7,808 nucleotides of DNA. Source: Candidatus Heimdallarchaeota archaeon AB_125 (GTDB taxonomy: Archaea > Asgardarchaeota > Heimdallarchaeia > Heimdallarchaeales > Heimdallarchaeaceae). A program made the position numbers and the translations under genes. The DNA is taken from positions 1 to 7,808 of the forward strand of contig MEHH01000118.1 in the NCBI GenBank assembly GCA_001940755.1. Direction: 5' to 3'. Shown here in pieces: positions 5,767 to 7,808 of the stretch (its first letter is position 1; every line of letters starts with the position of its first letter). The notes under the pieces are model-generated. The model did not search any database. It worked only from the letters and a program-made list of their open reading frames with translations, and was not told the origin of the DNA.

Positions 5767-6555
5767 TCATTTTTCAATTTTTTTTTCTTCTTTCGTGATA
5801 TCTTTGGTCCCAAGTTTTAATTTGTCATCAAGCTTAATAGCGTAACCTGGTCCAGCAATGAGATAAATTATCATAAGAACTGCAATTCCATAAGCAGGAT
5901 AAATCATCCAGTTGGGGTTGAAAGGAAGAACTGCAAACAGAACAACAAAAAGTGTTGTAGATATTATCCAAAACATATCAAACTTAGATGGAACTCCCTT
6001 AAAGGATGGAAAAGGTATTTTTGATAGCATAAATCCTGAAATAATTACTGTTGATAGCATTACAACCCATTGTTCAGTATATGGAAGAATAACTAAACAT
6101 GCTACAACCATTCCAGCAAAAGGGCTTGGTAATCCGTTAAAATATGGAGTGTAAAGAGGATCTCTTTTTATGAAACGGTAAAGTCTAAACCAAACTGCTC
6201 CAAGATAGACTAATCCAGTAAATACACCGGCTACAATATTCCATACTGCTACAATATACCCCAAGTAAATTGCAGGGAAAATTCCGAATGCTATTGAATC
6301 TACTACTGTATCAACATCTACGGCTAACCTCTTACTACCGCTTATTCTAGCTAGCTTTCCATCAGCAAAATCAAAAATTGAGCATACTGCCATTATTTTT
6401 GCAAACCAAAAATTGTAATCTGTATAATCAAAGAAAGTGAGAATAATTCCAGTTATTGCTAAAATCAAACTAGAAAAAGTAAGAAAGTTTGCCAAATACC
6501 AAGCTGATTTTTTAATCCAATTCTTCTGTAAAAATGTTACATCTTGCCATTCCAT
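5767..6555 (-). CDS. pssA: Archaetidylserine synthase (CDP-alcohol phosphatidyltransferase, PssA-like)
   Basis: 262 aa integral membrane enzyme. It should join CDP-archaeol and L-serine to form archaetidylserine, releasing CMP. The family motif is seen at D62-FADG-KLAR70, then D82 and D86, with all four metal- and CDP-binding Asp present. Seven residues separate AR from Ala78, where the family has a near-invariant Gly. PssA-specific features follow: DSIAFGIFPA, FRLYRF, YFNGLPSPFAG and SKIPFPSFKG. About six to eight hydrophobic segments are visible, and the C-terminus is a charged tail (ITKEEKKIEK). It starts immediately after the stop of the decarboxylase gene (TAA then ATG), with GTGAT at 6563-6559 as ribosome binding site, so the two are surely co-translated. 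Sequence alone cannot tell archaeol from diacylglycerol backbones; the archaeal setting makes archaetidylserine likely. Confidence 0.88.
   Translation of the reverse strand: MEWQDVTFLQKNWIKKSAWYLANFLTFSSLILAITGIILTFFDYTDYNFWFAKIMAVCSIFDFADGKLARISGSKRLAVDVDTVVDSIAFGIFPAIYLGYIVAVWNIVAGVFTGLVYLGAVWFRLYRFIKRDPLYTPYFNGLPSPFAGMVVACLVILPYTEQWVVMLSTVIISGFMLSKIPFPSFKGVPSKFDMFWIISTTLFVVLFAVLPFNPNWMIYPAYGIAVLMIIYLIAGPGYAIKLDDKLKLGTKDITKEEKKIEK
5770..5793 (+). terminator. U-tract terminator of the actin gene, inside the lipid gene's 3' end
   Basis: The plus strand has T5 (5770-5774) and T9 (5778-5786) starting 15 bp after the actin stop codon. The tract lies within the last codons of the convergent archaetidylserine synthase gene, where the complementary strand encodes its Lys/Glu-rich tail. 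Confidence 0.5.
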
Positions 6556-7206
6556 TTAATCACATTCAGCTATAACTGTCTTCCCAGCTCTTACAATATC
6601 AGATAATCCTACCTTGAATTTAAAACTTTTATTACTAATAATCTCAAGACTAGTTAATGATCCAAACCTAATAGTTCCAATAACGTCCCCTTGATTTATA
6701 TTATCTTTTTCTTTTACATAGGAGACTGTTCTTCTAGCAAAGATACCAGAAACCTGAGTTACAACTCCACTAATATTCTCTTCTTCATCAAATATATCTA
6801 TCCTATTTCTTTGATTTCTTTTAGCATACTCTGGAAAATAAGCAGGCCAATGGGAACCTTTCTGAAATTTTACGTTGGTAATATTACCACTTATAGGACT
6901 TCGAGTCATATGAACATCAAATGGCGACATCCTGATAACACAGTAAATTCTTCCTTCTTCCTCTTCCAGTTCCATAACTCTTCCATCAGCTGGAGCTAGA
7001 ATTTTGTTGATATCAGTGCTAATAGATCTTGCAGGATCACGAAAAGTCAAGATAAGGAATGAATATGTAATAACAATTAAACCAAGAATAATAAAATGCC
7101 AAAAAAAGTCAGTAAGGTACCAAATTACAAATGATATGATAGTACTCATTGCAGAAAAAGCTAATAATAGCCATACAATAAATTTAGTGCCTTTTGCTAT
7201 AGTCAT
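6556..7206 (-). CDS. asd: Archaetidylserine decarboxylase (PSD-like, pyruvoyl enzyme)
   Basis: 216 aa. It should decarboxylate archaetidylserine to archaetidylethanolamine, using a pyruvoyl group made by self-cleavage. Two N-terminal membrane segments (about 8-30 and 35-54) are followed by FRDPAR, then APADG with D74, then MSPFDVHMTRSPISG with H99. The cleavage site is RFGS, between G182 and S183; Ser becomes the pyruvoyl. D74, H99 and S183 form the expected autocleavage set. QVSGIFARR and GKTVIAE also match the family. Its length fits the short PSD type. Bacterial short PSDs read RFGSRVD; here it is RFGSLTS. It is first in a two-gene operon with the synthase. ATG 7206 has only a weak AGGAT nearby, and no clear TATA box was found. 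Confidence 0.9.
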   Translation of the reverse strand: MTIAKGTKFIVWLLLAFSAMSTIISFVIWYLTDFFWHFIILGLIVITYSFLILTFRDPARSISTDINKILAPADGRVMELEEEEGRIYCVIRMSPFDVHMTRSPISGNITNVKFQKGSHWPAYFPEYAKRNQRNRIDIFDEEENISGVVTQVSGIFARRTVSYVKEKDNINQGDVIGTIRFGSLTSLEIISNKSFKFKVGLSDIVRAGKTVIAECD

Positions 7207-7249
7207 TTGAATCCTTAAACTTCTTTCTGAAATTACTCTTACTAGAATT

Positions 7250-7326
7250 TCAAGAGAATAAAAGAAAAAAGCGTTAAAAGTGTTTGCTAAAGGAAGAAAA
7301 AAAAAAGTAAGAAAAAAAAGAAAAAA
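7250..7326 (-). terminator. Multiple U-tract terminator after the surface protein gene
   Basis: Directly after the stop codon the minus strand carries T6 (7326-7321), T8 (7319-7312) and T10 (7306-7297), then further T-rich sequence to about 7250. This is a strong hairpin-free archaeal terminator. It makes read-through from the surface protein into the lipid operon unlikely, so that operon should have its own promoter in the remaining 120-bp gap; none is clear. Confidence 0.6.
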
Positions 7327-7808
7327 CTAGTTTTTCCTTCTTCTCGATATAGTAACTATAGCTGCAATAGACGCTAGACTTACTAGAATAGCTACCATTG
7401 AGAAAGGTGTCTTTACGTTCGTCATTGGAATAAGATAGGTGCTTTCAACTATATTATCTGCAGCATCTTTAGCATACACATATAACTCATTAAGATCTTC
7501 AGTAAGCTTAGATCCTAATATAGAAAAGGTTCTTACTTTTCCTGCTCCTGATACTCCAATATAACCTCCATTGAGTGTTGCACTTGCAGCAGCAATGTCT
7601 GTAGTTGTATCCTCAATTTTGAAATCTATTCTGCCTACTTCAGGAATTGTATAATTTTCCCAAGCTGATTCAATTGTTATTACTGGTGGCTGAGAATCAT
7701 AGAGGAACCGTTGCATCCATTTATCATCAGCAGATTCAAGAATAAGAGTGTAGACTCCTTCATCTGCATAAGTGACTCTGTAGCTATATTGTCCTCCACC
7801 AAGATCAA
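7327..7808 (-). CDS. Ig-like surface protein with C-terminal membrane anchor, 5'-truncated
   Basis: The frame is open to the window edge, so 159 residues of the C-terminal part are visible and the start lies outside. The Met at 7716 is only an internal codon: the upstream codons (GQYSYRVTYADEGVYTLILE) continue the same domain. Two beta-rich units can be seen. The first ends near WMQRFLYD; the second begins with SQPPVITIES, a typical Ig-like or Big-type linker and first strand, and ends near YAKDAADNIVESTYLI. A hydrophobic segment (FSMVAILVSLASIAAIVTI) then leads to SRRRKN at the C-terminus. The protein should be mostly outside the cell and held by one membrane segment. The tail resembles that of the metallopeptidase (RRRKK). 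Function and full length are unknown; adhesion or S-layer-related roles are possible. Confidence 0.75.
   Translation of the reverse strand, partial: DLGGGQYSYRVTYADEGVYTLILESADDKWMQRFLYDSQPPVITIESAWENYTIPEVGRIDFKIEDTTTDIAAASATLNGGYIGVSGAGKVRTFSILGSKLTEDLNELYVYAKDAADNIVESTYLIPMTNVKTPFSMVAILVSLASIAAIVTISRRRKN

Noticed and set aside
5912..7210. Plus-strand open frames opposite the lipid genes
   Set aside because: They are antisense to strongly conserved synthase and decarboxylase motifs and look like by-products of A+T-rich codon use.
1..7808. CRISPR arrays, insertion sequences, tRNA or rRNA genes
   Set aside because: No regularly spaced repeats, transposase motifs, terminal inverted repeats or cloverleaf-like segments were found on either strand by reading.

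Overview
The window looks like a piece of an archaeal chromosome, A+T-rich (about one third G+C by eye), and most plausibly from an Asgard-type lineage. The archaeal evidence comes from several signs: TATA-like boxes at the expected distance from starts, one apparently leaderless gene, Shine-Dalgarno sites of the GGTGA/AGGTGAT type, U-tract terminators, and an actin-like ATPase that resembles Thermoplasma Ta0583. An MglA-like small GTPase next to an archaeal actin, with large membrane-anchored surface proteins on either side, suggests Asgard archaea. That is inference only: there is no rRNA or other marker gene here.

Layout. (1) 1-603 (+) is the 3' part of a membrane protein with an Ig-like domain and a C-terminal membrane segment. 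(2) 674-2881 (+) is a secreted, membrane-anchored zinc metallopeptidase with HExxH, a calcium-loop-like motif, beta-rich C-terminal domains and a transmembrane tail. (3) 2968-3726 (+) is an MglA-like GTPase with a TATA box placed for a leaderless mRNA. (4) 3832-4395 (-) is an unrecognised Arg-rich protein of 187 aa. (5) 4407-4704 is a divergent control region of about 300 bp holding a TATA box flanked by two similar dyads, an imperfectly nested hairpin, and a 25-codon leader ORF whose stop codon lies inside the ribosome binding site of the next gene. (6) 4705-5754 (+) is a Ta0583-like actin ATPase. (7) 6556-7206 and 5767-6555 (-) are a directly abutting pair, archaetidylserine decarboxylase then archaetidylserine synthase, which together make the archaetidylethanolamine headgroup. 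(8) 7327-7808 (-) is the 3' part of another Ig-like surface protein with the same type of C-terminal anchor as the peptidase.

How the parts may fit: the GTPase, the orphan protein and the actin form a possible cytoskeleton or polarity cluster in the middle, between cell-surface genes and polar-lipid genes, so the whole window leans towards the cell envelope and its organisation. The items most worth a second look are the leader ORF and hairpin upstream of the actin, the dyads around the orphan gene's promoter, the Glu in place of the catalytic Gln in the GTPase, and three overlapping inverted repeats at the GTPase gene's 3' end.
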